From Desulfomicrobium orale DSM 12838 (GTDB taxonomy: Bacteria; Desulfobacterota; Desulfovibrionia; Desulfovibrionales; Desulfomicrobiaceae): DNA of 64,000 nucleotides. The notes beneath the pieces are model-generated. The model saw only the letters and a list, made by a program, of their open reading frames with translations, had not been told where the DNA came from and made no database searches. Where the stretch lies: positions 2,232,001 to 2,296,000 of the forward strand of contig NZ_CP014230.1 of the NCBI RefSeq assembly GCF_001553625.1. The letters run 5' to 3'. The position numbers and the translations under genes were made by a program. This document shows, in pieces, positions 1-9,641 of the stretch (position 1 is its first letter; the number at the start of each line of letters is the position of its first letter).

Positions 1-638
1 AGCACAGCTTTGATTTTTTGGGCGTCTTCGTCGGCAAAACCGGTACGCTCGGCAAGCTGTGGCGACATGGCGCCGAAGGCAACGTAAATGCCTTTGTCCA
101 CGCGGTGTTTCATGCCCATGGTGTCGGAGCCGCGTTTGCTGCCGTCGCCTTCGCCGCTCACGCTTTTGGTAATTTGGGTGCTGGTAATGCTGACAGGGTC
201 AACGCTGAATGCGGACTGGATGGTTACCGGGCCGCGAACGGCAATGGATACGCCGGAAGCATCGTCGCTTTTACCGAAGGCAAACACTTGGCCGAAACTG
301 CGCACGTCCAACCACTTTTCACAGGCTTTTTTGGCGGTTTCGTCTTTATTGGCTTTTTTGGCGTTGAATGCGTCTGCGCCCAAACCGACATCTTTGTCTT
401 TGGCGCGGTTGGCCAAGCTGGTCATGCCGTCGGTTTTCTTTTCGTCGGACTGTACGAAAATGCTTTCTCCTGCATCCTGCAAACGGTCGCGGATTTTGCG
501 TTTCAGGCAAACGTCGGTCATTTCACCAAAGCCGGAAAAGTCGGCGCGTGGGCGATTGCCATTCAAGGGGTCGCCGTTGGGGTTGGCATTTTGTACGCTG
601 ATAATCAGGGCGAAGTCGATTTTTTTGGTTAAGCTCAT
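1..638 (-). CDS. cas7: Cas7 (Csd2) backbone subunit of type I-C Cascade, 3' end outside window
   Basis: The reverse strand reads an open frame from an ATG at 638 to the window edge, about 212 codons. The N-terminus contains a Cas7-type start (KKIDFALIISVQNANPNGD) followed by NGNRPRAD, typical of Csd2. In type I-C effectors several Cas7 copies coat the crRNA spacer. A ribosome-binding site (GAAAGGAAAAC) lies just upstream, and the gene follows cas8c by 22 nt in the usual cas3-cas5-cas8-cas7 order. The C-terminus and any cas4, cas1, cas2 and repeat array would lie left of position 1. Base composition is lower in GC than the flank to the right, as for the other cas genes. Family assignment is strong; completeness cannot be judged. 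Confidence 0.9.
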   Translation of the reverse strand, partial: MSLTKKIDFALIISVQNANPNGDPLNGNRPRADFSGFGEMTDVCLKRKIRDRLQDAGESIFVQSDEKKTDGMTSLANRAKDKDVGLGADAFNAKKANKDETAKKACEKWLDVRSFGQVFAFGKSDDASGVSIAVRGPVTIQSAFSVDPVSITSTQITKSVSGEGDGSKRGSDTMGMKHRVDKGIYVAFGAMSPQLAERTGFADEDAQKIKAV

Positions 639-660
639 GTTGTTTTCCTTTCAATGTCGG

Positions 661-2709
661 TTATTCGGCAGTTTCGGTTTTCTTTTGTTTGGCGGCTTTG
701 CGCTCGGCTATTTGGCGGGCCAATTCCATTTTTTGGCAGTGGTAACCCAAGAGAAATTCGCCGCTCAATTTGTCGTCGCAAATAAAATCTTCGTTCTGGA
801 ACAATTCCATGATTTCGCCGATGGCTTGCGTGCCTATATCTTTGCCGCGGCTGCGCAAGCGGTCTTGATAAGGCTTGAGTGCCAATTCGATATGGCGCCA
901 AGTAGTAAACGGACGCTCGGCAAAGCGCTGCATATAGCGTTCGGCAGTTGTGGCACGTTTTTCTTCAGCCAGATAGAGTGCGTAAGATTCGATGTTTTCG
1001 GCCATTGCCAGCAACCTGCCGTACAAATAATCACGCGAACGGTTTTCTTTATCTAATGCCATAGAGTAAGTTCTCCTTTTTTCTAAATCATGATGACGGG
1101 CGCGCCAACCTTTGTATAAGGCGCAGGCAACACCGATATTCCGTTCCCATTCCCAATGCTCGTATCCGCTGGGCTGACAGGCTACCTGAAAGCTTTGCCT
1201 CACCAGATCATCAGGTATCGGGATCGTTTGCCCGCCCGCAATCACAGGCAGCAAACGGGCGTAAAGCTGTCTTTTGATTTTTCCGTCTTTATCGGCAGAT
1301 TTACCGTAAATGGTTTCGTAAATGGCATAAGGCGACGGGGGAAGGCACGGCCAAACGATGCGTTTGGCTACCTTTTTGCCTTCTTTCTCTTCATGGCTGT
1401 AACGCTGATACCATGAAAAATCGTCCACCCAGGCATCGAGATTAGCGAAGTAATCGGCGGGCAAAAATTCTTGATAATAGGTGAGCGCCATGCGGCCGGG
1501 AGTAGCGGAATCAAGCATCAGCAGGGAAACCTGTTGATGCTCATCCAGTTTCGCCCGATAACCATGCAGCTTCTTTTTGATGATGGCCGCAGCCGTCTGC
1601 CCAATATTCTCCGACCAGTTTTTGCTGCTCTTTTTTCCGTCAGACGCTGTCTCAACGGATTGGCCATCGTCAGCATCGTCATCCAGATAGCCATAGTTGT
1701 CTTGCAAGGGCGAAGGCACGGGTTCGGCGCCAATCGCCCAAGCGACGGTCACTTGGTCGCCGTTGCGGAAGCCTTGACGAGCAATCAGCCAGCGCAGGGC
1801 TGCATGGGACTTATGGGAAACTTCCGCAGAAATACTGCTTGCTTGATTAGCTGTTTCGAAACGCCCTCTATAGGTATAACCTTCTTTGTCATTTGAGGAA
1901 ATAAGTTTGGCTTTATCGCCTGTATAAGTTAATTTAGCAGGATGGCTTTCTCGAGTCTTTTTTTCATTGCCCGTTATGATGCAAAATTGATTATCCAATG
2001 TGCTTTGATAGTATCGTCCCCAATCCTGCTGAACCGACTTATTCTCCCACGTTGCAGAAACTAAATCCTTAGGGATCTCAACAGACCAAATCACAAGAGC
2101 TTTACGAATTTCAAATCTCCCCTGCTCTTTGGTTAACACATTAAATAATTCAGGCCTCCTCCGCCCTTTATTTTCTTTTTCTATCCAGTTATCCAGCAAA
2201 TTGCCATTTTCATCCGTTGGAATGATTTTTTCTTTAATCAAATCCCCCAAAACCGTACCTTTGTGTAAATATTTTTGTATAGCAAGCACTTTAGGATTGA
2301 AAGTATCAAGACACCACTTATCTAGTTGCTCAATATACAAATTAAAAATCAAGTCTTCTTTTTTAATTTTGACTTTTTTCTTTTTACCGTTTTCCCCTTC
2401 TATTTCTTGAACTTTCTCCTTGCTATACGTCAGCCCCAAGTCTCTTGCAATATACTGCAAGCTATCTGCTAAAGCATGAGGTGCCAAACCGCTTGTCCGC
2501 CCTTCAGAGCTTTCCGTAACAGGCAACATTACGATTGGTTTATCTGTTAAAACTTTGGCAGATAAGAAATTACCCTCTCCATCCAAATTAATTTGAATAT
2601 GGGCAGTTTGAGGGCTATGCCATAGAGGAGCTAGCTTATCCAAATCTAGTAAATCAGGATTTTTTTCAGCCGCTTCATACGTCCGATACAGCTTCTGCAT
2701 CCAACTCAT
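661..2709 (-). CDS. cas8c: Cas8c (Csd1) large subunit of type I-C Cascade
   Basis: This 682-residue protein matches the Csd1/Cas8c family, the large subunit that recognises the PAM and, in type I-C, also supplies an internal small-subunit product. The N-terminus ([18 protein letters not shown]) is characteristic, and the length is only somewhat above the usual ~600 residues. The ATG overlaps the stop of cas5c by 4 nt (ATGA), so translation is coupled. The C-terminus ends in a Lys/Glu-rich tail. An exact Eikenella-type DNA uptake word lies inside the gene at 1179-1190. The assignment rests on family resemblance plus the conserved gene order. Confidence 0.9.
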   Translation of the reverse strand: MSWMQKLYRTYEAAEKNPDLLDLDKLAPLWHSPQTAHIQINLDGEGNFLSAKVLTDKPIVMLPVTESSEGRTSGLAPHALADSLQYIARDLGLTYSKEKVQEIEGENGKKKKVKIKKEDLIFNLYIEQLDKWCLDTFNPKVLAIQKYLHKGTVLGDLIKEKIIPTDENGNLLDNWIEKENKGRRRPELFNVLTKEQGRFEIRKALVIWSVEIPKDLVSATWENKSVQQDWGRYYQSTLDNQFCIITGNEKKTRESHPAKLTYTGDKAKLISSNDKEGYTYRGRFETANQASSISAEVSHKSHAALRWLIARQGFRNGDQVTVAWAIGAEPVPSPLQDNYGYLDDDADDGQSVETASDGKKSSKNWSENIGQTAAAIIKKKLHGYRAKLDEHQQVSLLMLDSATPGRMALTYYQEFLPADYFANLDAWVDDFSWYQRYSHEEKEGKKVAKRIVWPCLPPSPYAIYETIYGKSADKDGKIKRQLYARLLPVIAGGQTIPIPDDLVRQSFQVACQPSGYEHWEWERNIGVACALYKGWRARHHDLEKRRTYSMALDKENRSRDYLYGRLLAMAENIESYALYLAEEKRATTAERYMQRFAERPFTTWRHIELALKPYQDRLRSRGKDIGTQAIGEIMELFQNEDFICDDKLSGEFLLGYHCQKMELARQIAERKAAKQKKTETAE
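1179..1190 (+). other. Eikenella-type DNA uptake sequence (AGGCTACCTGAA), copy 1
   Basis: The 12-mer AGGCTACCTGAA is an exact match to the DNA uptake sequence dialect described for Eikenella (eikDUS) among Neisseriaceae. It lies inside cas8c, on the strand opposite to transcription. A second exact copy in the same orientation is in cas3. The sequence match is direct; the interpretation as a DUS relies on published Neisseriaceae dialects. Confidence 0.8.
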
Positions 2710-3440
2710 AATCCCAACTCCTCGGCTTCGGCTTCAACAGGCTTCAGATTCTCACCTCGCTTGAATGGTTTTTCCGGTTTCATGTGGCGGATCAAGCGGG
2801 TTTTGAGTTTTTCCGTATCGTTCACGCCTGGAAAGACAATTTCCCCATTTTGCATTTGGGCGCGCCAAAAACGGCTAACCAATTCATGGTTGCCGGTTTC
2901 TTCAGGATAACCGAAGCTGTGGAACATCAAGCCGAAATCAAGATGATGCTCGCCGAGTTTTTCAACATCATAAGCCCCTTCGCCACTGCCGAATTCACAT
3001 GGCTCAACATAGCCCTGGCAGTCGCGCGTACCAAGGAAAATGTCCTGTCGCCCGCCGCGCTCCAGCATACGCTTGGCAATCGCCATATGTTTGCCCACCA
3101 CACGATCCTGTGCCAATTCCGGCCAATTCTCGTTCCATTCAAAATGCGCTTCCACTTGATATTCCACATCCTGCAAAAAGGTGTAAATCGCCAGCGTATT
3201 GCCACCGTTCCAATCCAAAGGCTTGGTGGATTTGCTTTGTGTGCGAATAGGCTTCATCACGCGGATGCGGTCGATATGCCAAATCAAGGTGGGCTTCCAG
3301 TAAATGCTTTTGACAATGCCTTTAATGGCTTCGTAAGTCGGCACTTGGTAGCTGAATTTCTCGCCGCCGATTTTGGTTACCGGGTCGGTAAACAGCGCCT
3401 GCCGCCCCCAAACGCGGAAACTGATTTGATTGTTTCTCAT
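2706..3440 (-). CDS. cas5c: Cas5c (Csd5-type) crRNA-processing subunit of type I-C
   Basis: The protein is 244 residues from the ATG at 3440. That start is preferred over an upstream in-frame codon because AGAGGAG lies just ahead of it and the protein then begins [12 protein letters not shown], a classic Cas5 N-terminus. In type I-C there is no Cas6: Cas5c itself cleaves the repeat to make crRNA and stays on the 5' handle. A Tyr/Lys-containing stretch ([20 protein letters not shown], near residues 28-47) fits the catalytic region of the family. The gene sits 11 nt after cas3 and overlaps cas8c by 4 nt. Confidence 0.9.
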   Translation of the reverse strand: MRNNQISFRVWGRQALFTDPVTKIGGEKFSYQVPTYEAIKGIVKSIYWKPTLIWHIDRIRVMKPIRTQSKSTKPLDWNGGNTLAIYTFLQDVEYQVEAHFEWNENWPELAQDRVVGKHMAIAKRMLERGGRQDIFLGTRDCQGYVEPCEFGSGEGAYDVEKLGEHHLDFGLMFHSFGYPEETGNHELVSRFWRAQMQNGEIVFPGVNDTEKLKTRLIRHMKPEKPFKRGENLKPVEAEAEELGL

Positions 3441-3451
3441 AACGCTCCTCT

Positions 3452-5917
3452 TTAATAATTCAAGCACTCCATCATCCCAACTTTATCTACCGACAAGCCG
3501 TATTGATTGAGGTAATAACCTTGTTCAAGATAATACACGCCTGTATCAGCGATAGGATGTATGGCGCCCTTTTCTTCCAGCTTTCGCCAAACATGGGGAA
3601 AAACATTCACACTATACTGCTGCGCTTGGCGCAGATAGTCATAAAAAGCTTTTGGCTCATATTCGCCGCACAATTTTGCAATCAAGCGGCGTCCTTTGCA
3701 GCCATAGGGCACAATCAAGGCTTGGGTTGGCGCATCGATGGCTTGAAACGCCCGTCCGGCGCTTTTGAAAGACTGCATCAATAAAGGAAACTGCTTTTCT
3801 TGCCTGCGCACATTATTTTTTTCGCCATAAGCGTTGCAGTGATTGTCACTCAGCCAATCCAGCAGGCTACCTGAATGGCTGCTTTTGATGTGGTAAACCA
3901 TTTCCTTGTGACGCGGATAAAAGTAATACTCGAAATAGCGTTTCATGGCATCAGGCAGCAAGATATCTTGGCCGACAAATTCGCGAAACACCCGCGCCGC
4001 TTGCTGTTGCCCTTGGGCAATATCTGGCAGCATGTGCAGCGGTTCGTTTTGCAAATTCAATACCCACACCATGCCTTTTTCGCATTCGCTATGGCGATTG
4101 CAGCGCCCGGCCGCTTGCGCAATGCTGTCCAGCCCTGCCAACGCGCGAATCACGCACGCAAAGGAAATATCGACCCCCGCCTCGATCAATTGCGTGCTGA
4201 TACACACCACCGGCAGTCCCCTGTTCAAGCGTCTTTTGATCCATGCCAACAAGGCCTTGCGATGCGCCGGACATTGATGGGTGCTGAGATGGAATAGCGC
4301 TTCTTTGGGTACATTCTGCACTTGGCAATATTGATAAAGCCGTTGCGCCCAGCCTTTGGTATTGACGATAAACAAACAGCTGGATGTCTCCCGAAACTGT
4401 TCCAGCAAAAAATCGCCGACCTCCTCTACAGACCAACCACCTGGTTTTTCATTAAAACGAATAGAGGTTCTGGACAATGCATCAAACAAGTCTTTCTTGG
4501 CTTTCTCATTACCCATAATTTCCGCATGCTCGGCCAGCTGCAATAAGCCACGCTCCGCGACCTTATCACGAACATCCATCGGGAAATTATCAAGCGCTTG
4601 ATTAGCCAACAAAGGCTGAGTGGCTGTGCACAATATCGCACTGGATTTGCCATATTGCGTGAGCCAGTTCAGCACATTGCAAAATAGATGCACGCATTTC
4701 ACCGGCAAGGTTTGGATTTCATCAAAAATCAACACACTGTGCGTCATCGGGTGAATATGCCGTGCCCCGCGTGTACCGCCGCCGAACCAGGCATCAAGAA
4801 ACTGCACCATGGTGGTAAAGACAATCGGCTTATCCCAGTTTTCAGACAGGAGCTTATTTTGCCAAGTTTGTTGTTCGGGATCGAGGTTGGAATGGTGTTC
4901 AAGCACCCATTTATCGCCCAGAATCTCGCGCACGGCTTTGGCATTCTGATCGATGATAGAGGTGTAGGGAATGATATAGATGATGCGGTCGAGATCATGC
5001 TTTTTTGCATGATGCAGCGCGTAACGCAGGCTTGCCAGCGTTTTGCCACCGCCCGTCGGTACAGTCAAGGTATAAATGCCTTGCGCATCTTCCGCCCTGT
5101 TCAGACAGGCAGCAGAAATATCGCGACGGATTTGATCAATCCGATAACGGATTTCAAACAGGGACAAATGCATTTCCAGCTTATCTATCGCTTCTTGCCA
5201 ATCCGTCTTTTGCGTTAAACGCCGCAAGGATTTTTGATTTTCCCGCTCGAAATCTGAACTGTTAATGCGATCCGCATCAATCAGGCAACTAAAAAGGAAA
5301 CGGGTAAAGCAGCCCAGGTAAAATTCCTTTACTTGATGACTGACTTCCGAATTTCTCAATACCGATTTAAGCAGCGGCAGCATTTGCGCCAGCAGGTCTT
5401 TATCCGCCAACGCATCCGCACGCTGCACTATGACAGTATCAGCATTGCGCTCGCACTCGCTCAAATGCGTTAACGCATCCTTCTTTTCCACCAGACGCTT
5501 TTCCCATACTGCTTCACCTTCTTCGGGATCCAAGCAATCAATCAATCCCGCGCCATGATGCGAGGCAATGCACAGCCCCAACATCTGCCCGCACAGCTCC
5601 GAACCCTTGTCCGCCAAAGCCTGCAAGCGCCGATACACCCATTGTGCTCCGGCGGTGGAGTGATCTACTTTCGTACCACCCGGCGTGCTTTCCTCTTCGT
5701 CAAAGTCTGGATTGATCAATCCGGCTGCATCGTGAATGTATTTCTGGAATTTTAGTGAATATTTGCCGAAGTCATGCATCAACCCCAGCAGTTCTCCCGA
5801 TAAATTCAGGTCCAATTTACTGGCCAGTAACTTGGCAATCGCAGCGGTTTCTGTGAGATGAGTTTCAACAGATTGAGACTCGCTATCGGAATGACGGACA
5901 TGGGCAATTTTCATCAT
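3452..5917 (-). CDS. cas3: Cas3 helicase-nuclease, type I-C
   Basis: This 821-residue protein carries an N-terminal HD nuclease: HDFGKYS at 48-54, DHS at 85-87, SHHGAG at 119-124 and DADR at 214-217. A superfamily 2 helicase follows, with Walker A PTGGGKT at about 287-293 and DEIQ at about 399-402. Cas3 is recruited to target-bound Cascade and unwinds and degrades DNA. It is the first gene of the operon, and both enzymatic signature sets are intact, so interference may be functional. Two consecutive ATGs are possible starts. The gene contains the second exact Eikenella uptake word (3864-3875), which points to horizontal acquisition. Confidence 0.95.
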   Translation of the reverse strand: MMKIAHVRHSDSESQSVETHLTETAAIAKLLASKLDLNLSGELLGLMHDFGKYSLKFQKYIHDAAGLINPDFDEEESTPGGTKVDHSTAGAQWVYRRLQALADKGSELCGQMLGLCIASHHGAGLIDCLDPEEGEAVWEKRLVEKKDALTHLSECERNADTVIVQRADALADKDLLAQMLPLLKSVLRNSEVSHQVKEFYLGCFTRFLFSCLIDADRINSSDFERENQKSLRRLTQKTDWQEAIDKLEMHLSLFEIRYRIDQIRRDISAACLNRAEDAQGIYTLTVPTGGGKTLASLRYALHHAKKHDLDRIIYIIPYTSIIDQNAKAVREILGDKWVLEHHSNLDPEQQTWQNKLLSENWDKPIVFTTMVQFLDAWFGGGTRGARHIHPMTHSVLIFDEIQTLPVKCVHLFCNVLNWLTQYGKSSAILCTATQPLLANQALDNFPMDVRDKVAERGLLQLAEHAEIMGNEKAKKDLFDALSRTSIRFNEKPGGWSVEEVGDFLLEQFRETSSCLFIVNTKGWAQRLYQYCQVQNVPKEALFHLSTHQCPAHRKALLAWIKRRLNRGLPVVCISTQLIEAGVDISFACVIRALAGLDSIAQAAGRCNRHSECEKGMVWVLNLQNEPLHMLPDIAQGQQQAARVFREFVGQDILLPDAMKRYFEYYFYPRHKEMVYHIKSSHSGSLLDWLSDNHCNAYGEKNNVRRQEKQFPLLMQSFKSAGRAFQAIDAPTQALIVPYGCKGRRLIAKLCGEYEPKAFYDYLRQAQQYSVNVFPHVWRKLEEKGAIHPIADTGVYYLEQGYYLNQYGLSVDKVGMMECLNY
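3864..3875 (+). other. Eikenella-type DNA uptake sequence (AGGCTACCTGAA), copy 2
   Basis: This is a second exact copy of the 12-mer, within cas3 and in the same orientation as the copy at 1179-1190. Two exact 12-mer matches in under 6 kb are very unlikely by chance. Confidence 0.8.
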
Positions 5918-5975
5918 CAGCCCCTGAAATTATTCACAGTTACATAAAATCAAACGCAATGAGAATGACAAATAA

Positions 5976-5981
5976 ATTATA
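5976..5981 (-). promoter_or_regulatory. Candidate -10 box for the cas operon
   Basis: A perfect TATAAT on the minus strand lies about 60 nt before the cas3 start in an AT-rich intergenic stretch (5918-6058). No good -35 hexamer is visible at 17 bp, so this is a weak call. Confidence 0.35.
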
Positions 5982-6058
5982 CAGAAGCTATCTTCAGGAA
6001 GGTATAAAAAACATGCCAGCAGGAATTTGCCATTTACTCCCCTGACTGTAAAAACAAA

Positions 6059-6289
6059 ATGAGCATCGAACACGCAAAGGAAGAACATTTCGCGGAAATT
6101 ACGGCAGTGTGGGAAGATTCCGTCAGGGTTACCCATCATTTTCTGACCGGGGCCGACATCGAGGCCCTCCGCCCCCAAATCCGGGATGAATTTTTACGAA
6201 CACATGGGCTTTGAAGTCTTTTCCAGATCCCGCTGGAAGCCCGGGGCCGCCCCTTCTCAATTCTGCACATGCGTCTGGTCGCCCGCTGA
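6059..6289 (+). pseudogene. Decayed GNAT-family acetyltransferase (internal deletion and frameshift)
   Basis: From the ATG at 6059 the translation gives a GNAT N-terminus (AVWEDSVRVTHHFLTGADI, then LRPQIRDEF) and runs to a stop after 51 residues. The family C-terminus appears in other frames: FYEHMGFEVFSRS from about 6192, then after another shift GRPFSILHMRL up to the stop at 6287-6289. The central part, including the acetyl-CoA binding loop, is missing. The relation to YjaB-like acetyltransferases is inferred from the VRxTHHFL and FYEHMGFEVF signatures. The remnant lies at the boundary between the foreign cas operon and the resident chromosome. Confidence 0.75.
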
Positions 6290-6430
6290 TTTTTTGCCTA
6301 TGCGGCAGGTTCAGAAGAGACTTGCAATTTTTGCACTCCCCGCTCTTGCATAATTTCCCCGCCACAGGCACCTCTCTTGCGGAAGCCGGATATCCGTGCG
6401 GCTGTCATCAACGATTTTTAGGAGATCTTT

Positions 6431-6886
6431 ATGGAGCTGTACCCTTGGCACTGGCTGGTTCTGGGCATGCTGCTCATGATCGCGGAAATCTTCGTCCCAA
6501 GCTTCACCATCTTCTGGTTCGGACTGGGCGCGCTGGGCGTGGGCGGCCTGCTCTGGGCCATTCCATCCATGAGTCTGACCCTGCAACTGCTGCTCTGGAC
6601 CATATTTTCCGCCCTGCTCACCGCCTTCTGGTTTCTGGTCATGAAGCCGCGCATGGTGGACAAGACCCGGGCCGGCATGTCCCGCGAAGCCCTGCTCGGC
6701 GAAGTGGGACAGGTCATCCGCGAGCCCGACGGAGAACGGCGCGGTCTGGTCCGTTTTTCCAAACCGCTTCTGGGTGCGGATGAATGGACCTTCATCTGCG
6801 ACGATACCGTACACATAGGCGACCGCGTGCAGATCCGCGACGTGTCGGGAAACACGCTGGTCGTGGCCTTGAAAACCACCAAATAA
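6431..6886 (+). CDS. NfeD-like membrane protein
   Basis: This 151-residue protein has two or three hydrophobic helices in its first ~75 residues and a C-terminal OB-fold-like domain (GEVGQVIREPDG through GDRVQIRDVSG), the layout of short NfeD proteins. These pair with SPFH/stomatin proteins, and the next gene, 9 nt downstream, is exactly that. The start has AGGAGAT upstream. The role is probably membrane-domain organisation or quality control; no catalytic function is expected, since the short form lacks the protease domain of long NfeD proteins. Confidence 0.85.
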   Translation: MELYPWHWLVLGMLLMIAEIFVPSFTIFWFGLGALGVGGLLWAIPSMSLTLQLLLWTIFSALLTAFWFLVMKPRMVDKTRAGMSREALLGEVGQVIREPDGERRGLVRFSKPLLGADEWTFICDDTVHIGDRVQIRDVSGNTLVVALKTTK

Positions 6887-6895
6887 GGAGCTGTC

Positions 6896-7753
6896 ATGAC
6901 TTCAGGACTTATCGTCGTCTTCATTCTGCTCGTGCTGGTCGTCGTCACCATCGGCATGGGCGTGCGCCTGGTGCCCCAGGGTTACAAGTTCGTGGTGCAG
7001 CGGCTGGGCAAATACCACTCCACCCTCGGCCCCGGCCTGAACATCATCATTCCGTACATGGACATCGTGTCCTACAAGGTGACCACCAAGGATATCGTGC
7101 TGGACATCCCCTCTCAGGACGTCATCACCCGCGACAACGCCGTCATCATCACCAACGCCGTGGCCTACATCAACATCGTGTCCCCGGAGAAAGCGGTGTA
7201 CGGCGTGGAAGACTACCGCATCGCCATCCAGACCCTGGTCCAGACCTCTCTTCGCTCCATCATCGGCGAGATGGATCTGGACGACGCCCTGTCCTCGCGC
7301 GACATGATCAAGTCCAAGCTGAAGGAAGCCATTTCCGACGACATTTCGGACTGGGGCATCATGCTCAAGACCGTGGAAATCCAGGACATCAACCCGTCCC
7401 AGACCATGCAGCGGGCCATGGAAGAACAGGCCGCGGCCGAACGCGCCCGCCGGGCCACCGTAACCAGAGCCGAAGGTGAAAAAGCGGCAGCTATCCTGCA
7501 GGCCGACGGCCGTCTGGAAGCGTCGCGCCGTGACGCGGAAGCCAAGGTCGTGCTGGCCGAGGCCGACCAGGCCGCCATCGACAAAGTGGCCGAAGCCAGC
7601 CAGCGCGGTGAACTGCCTCTGGTGTTTCTGCTGGGCCAGCGCTACGTGGATTCCCTGCGCCAGATGGGCGAAGCCGAGAACTCCAAGGTCGTGGTTCTGC
7701 CCGCCGACCTGCCCGCCGCCGTACGGGGCATCATGGGCACCCTCGGCAAATAA
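6896..7753 (+). CDS. SPFH/Band 7 (stomatin/QmcA-like) membrane protein
   Basis: This 285-residue protein has an N-terminal transmembrane segment (residues 4-24), the Band 7 start (VPQGYKFVVQRLGKYHSTL) and an Ala/Glu-rich coiled coil (about 165-235; ERARRATVTRAEGEKAAAI). Such proteins form oligomeric rings on the membrane and scaffold proteases or other membrane proteins. It is preceded by GGAGCTGTC at the ATG and is co-transcribed with the NfeD gene. The C-terminus (PAAVRGIMGTLGK) is intact. The assignment is confident; the specific partner is unknown beyond NfeD. Confidence 0.9.
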   Translation: MTSGLIVVFILLVLVVVTIGMGVRLVPQGYKFVVQRLGKYHSTLGPGLNIIIPYMDIVSYKVTTKDIVLDIPSQDVITRDNAVIITNAVAYINIVSPEKAVYGVEDYRIAIQTLVQTSLRSIIGEMDLDDALSSRDMIKSKLKEAISDDISDWGIMLKTVEIQDINPSQTMQRAMEEQAAAERARRATVTRAEGEKAAAILQADGRLEASRRDAEAKVVLAEADQAAIDKVAEASQRGELPLVFLLGQRYVDSLRQMGEAENSKVVVLPADLPAAVRGIMGTLGK

Positions 7754-7801
7754 TCCCCGCCGCGGTCCGGTCCGCCGGGCCGTGGAACCCAGGAGACCCT
7801 C

Positions 7802-8401
7802 ATGCGTGGAATACTGAGTACCCTGATTATTGTCGCAGTCATTGCCGGAGCGGGCTTTTTCTACGGCTACAACAGCCTGAACTCCAAGGAAGAAGGTGTA
7901 TTTCAGGCCTGGGCCGATGTGGAATCCACCCTGCAACGCCGGGCGGATCTGATTCCGAATCTGGTGGAAAGCGTCAAAGGCTATGCCGCCCACGAGAAGG
8001 AACTCATCGAGTTTCTCGGCCGGGCGAGAGCCTCGGCCATGTCCGTGCAGATGAAACCCGGCGACCTGAGCAACGCCCAGGCCATGGAGCAGTTCGCGGC
8101 GGCCCAGGGAGAAGTTGGCGTGGCCCTGAGCCGGGCCATGATCACCGTCGAAAACTACCCGGATCTGAAGGCCAGCCAGAACTTTCTGCAATTGCAGCAT
8201 CAGCTCGAAGGCACGGAAAACCGCATCAATGTGGCCCGCCAGCGCTACAACGACGCCGTCCGGACATTCAACACGGCTCTACGGAGGTATCCGGAAAAAT
8301 GGTTCAACGAAAACTATTTCCAGCTGGAGCACAAAGAATACTTCAAGGCCGCCACATCGGCCAAGGAAGTTCCAAAAGTGTCTTTCACCTCCGAACAGTA
8401 G
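7802..8401 (+). CDS. lemA: LemA family membrane protein
   Basis: This 199-residue protein has one N-terminal transmembrane helix (about residues 5-24) and the LemA signature (WADVESTLQRRADLIPNLVE, then VKGYAAHEKELIE). LemA proteins have a short N-terminus outside and a long helical domain; their biochemical role is not settled. A GGAGACC ribosome-binding site precedes the ATG. The gene lies between the SPFH gene and a TPM-domain gene, a frequent bacterial pairing (LemA with a TPM protein). Confidence 0.9.
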   Translation: MRGILSTLIIVAVIAGAGFFYGYNSLNSKEEGVFQAWADVESTLQRRADLIPNLVESVKGYAAHEKELIEFLGRARASAMSVQMKPGDLSNAQAMEQFAAAQGEVGVALSRAMITVENYPDLKASQNFLQLQHQLEGTENRINVARQRYNDAVRTFNTALRRYPEKWFNENYFQLEHKEYFKAATSAKEVPKVSFTSEQ

Positions 8402-9270
8402 TTCTCTGTCTGTTCTTTTTTCTGTCCGCCCCGGTGCTTCAGGCTCTGGACGTGCCGCCGCTGACGGCCAGAGTCATGGACATGGCGGGCATTCTGTCGG
8501 CCAACACCACGCAAGAGCTGGAAACGCGCCTGCAACTTCTGGAGGCCGAAAACGGCACGCAGATTGCCGTGCTGACCATTGACTCTCTGGATGGAGAAAA
8601 TCTGGAGGAGTACACCCTGCGGGTGGCCGAAACCTGGGGGCTGGGACAGCGCGGCATGGACAACGGCGCGCTTTTGCTCATCGCGGTCCAGGACCGGCAG
8701 ATGCGTATCGAGGTCGGATACGGGCTTGAAGACCGGCTGACGGATCTGATGGCCGGACGGATCATCAACGAGCGCATCATTCCTTTTTTGCGAAAGGGAA
8801 ATTTTAACGGCGGCGTGCGGGCCGGAGTTCAGGCCATGATCATCGCCGCGCGGGGAGAAGATCCCTTTACGGCCGCCAATACTCCGGACATCTCACCGCT
8901 GGCGGAAACGGCCGCATCAGAGCAGGAACAGCAGGATGAGATGGAAGATACGCTGGTAGAAGCCCTGCTCGGAGGATCGTTTCTGGCCGGCCTCCTCTTC
9001 AGAAGAATTCTTCTTTCCATGGCCGTGGGAGCAATCCTCGGCTTTATTTTCGGCTTGTTCATGCCGACAGAATATGCCTGGGCATCCTCCGCTATGGTTG
9101 GAGCCTTCTGCGCGCTGTTCGCTTCTGCAATCCGCAGGATGTTCTCGGGAGGTGACTTCAGCGGTGGAGGCGGATCCAGCGGCTCCAGTTCGAGCGGCTC
9201 CAGTTCGAGCGGCGGGTTCAGCGGCGGAGGCGGCGGTTTTGGCGGAGGCGGAGCCTCAGGGAGATGGTAG
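8299..9270 (+). CDS. TPM-domain secreted or membrane protein (YgcG family)
   Basis: The protein is up to 323 residues. A hydrophobic signal-like segment (about 34-49) is followed by the TPM domain (from VPPLTARVMDMAGILSANT; IAVLTIDSL; RIEVGYGLEDRLTD), a membrane segment near 230-265, and a Gly/Ser-rich tail ending GGGASGRW. TPM proteins are usually found beside LemA; some plant members act as phosphatases. The only in-frame ATG is 8299, which overlaps lemA by 103 nt; GGAGG lies 11 nt before it. This gives an unusually long basic N-terminus, so a non-standard start nearer the hydrophobic segment is possible. Confidence 0.8.
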   Translation: MVQRKLFPAGAQRILQGRHIGQGSSKSVFHLRTVVLCLFFFLSAPVLQALDVPPLTARVMDMAGILSANTTQELETRLQLLEAENGTQIAVLTIDSLDGENLEEYTLRVAETWGLGQRGMDNGALLLIAVQDRQMRIEVGYGLEDRLTDLMAGRIINERIIPFLRKGNFNGGVRAGVQAMIIAARGEDPFTAANTPDISPLAETAASEQEQQDEMEDTLVEALLGGSFLAGLLFRRILLSMAVGAILGFIFGLFMPTEYAWASSAMVGAFCALFASAIRRMFSGGDFSGGGGSSGSSSSGSSSSGGFSGGGGGFGGGGASGRW

Positions 9271-9471
9271 CCGCCCTCTTCCGGACAGTTTTTGAACCCT
9301 CTAGCGGTTCAGATATGCCCCCGGATCAATGAAGAATGCCTTTTGTATCCCCTTGCTTCCGGCAGGGCATGAGCCTGACCGGAAACGGCCGCACCAGCAG
9401 ACCGGGAAGAATCCCGGCCCGCCGGCGATTTCGAAAAAGGTTTCGTAAGGAGACAGTCGATGAGCTTGGCG

Positions 9472-9612
9472 CTACTTGGTCATGCGCCCGAGCAGGAAGG
9501 CGATGATGGCCGTGGCTATCAGCAGGCCGACGACATAGTCCGTGTCCAGCGCGGCCTTCAGGGTGTCCGTGATGTGTACGAAGGTATCTTTGATGGGATA
9601 GCTGTCCGACAT
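9472..9612 (-). CDS. Small single-pass membrane protein (46 aa)
   Basis: The reverse strand encodes a 46-residue peptide starting MSDSYPIKDTF and ending in a hydrophobic helix (VVGLLIATAIIAFLLGRMTK). It starts 29 nt after the stop of the CBS-domain gene, in the same direction, so it is probably co-transcribed. A weak purine-rich GAGAGG lies upstream of the ATG. The family is not recognised; the N-terminal part is likely outside the helix and the short basic tail suggests a cytoplasmic C-terminus. No homology evidence is available, so the call rests on the hydrophobic helix, position and codon pattern. Confidence 0.5.
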   Translation of the reverse strand: MSDSYPIKDTFVHITDTLKAALDTDYVVGLLIATAIIAFLLGRMTK

Positions 9613-9641
9613 GATGGAGCCTCTCTAAGTTGGGTTGAATA

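Noticed and set aside
88..1056. 322-codon open frame on the plus strand
   Set aside because: It overlaps cas7 and cas8c in antisense and has no recognisable motif.
5950..5970. Fur-box-like CAATGAGAATGACAAATA upstream of cas3
   Set aside because: Only about half of the 19 consensus positions match and there is no iron-related gene next to it.
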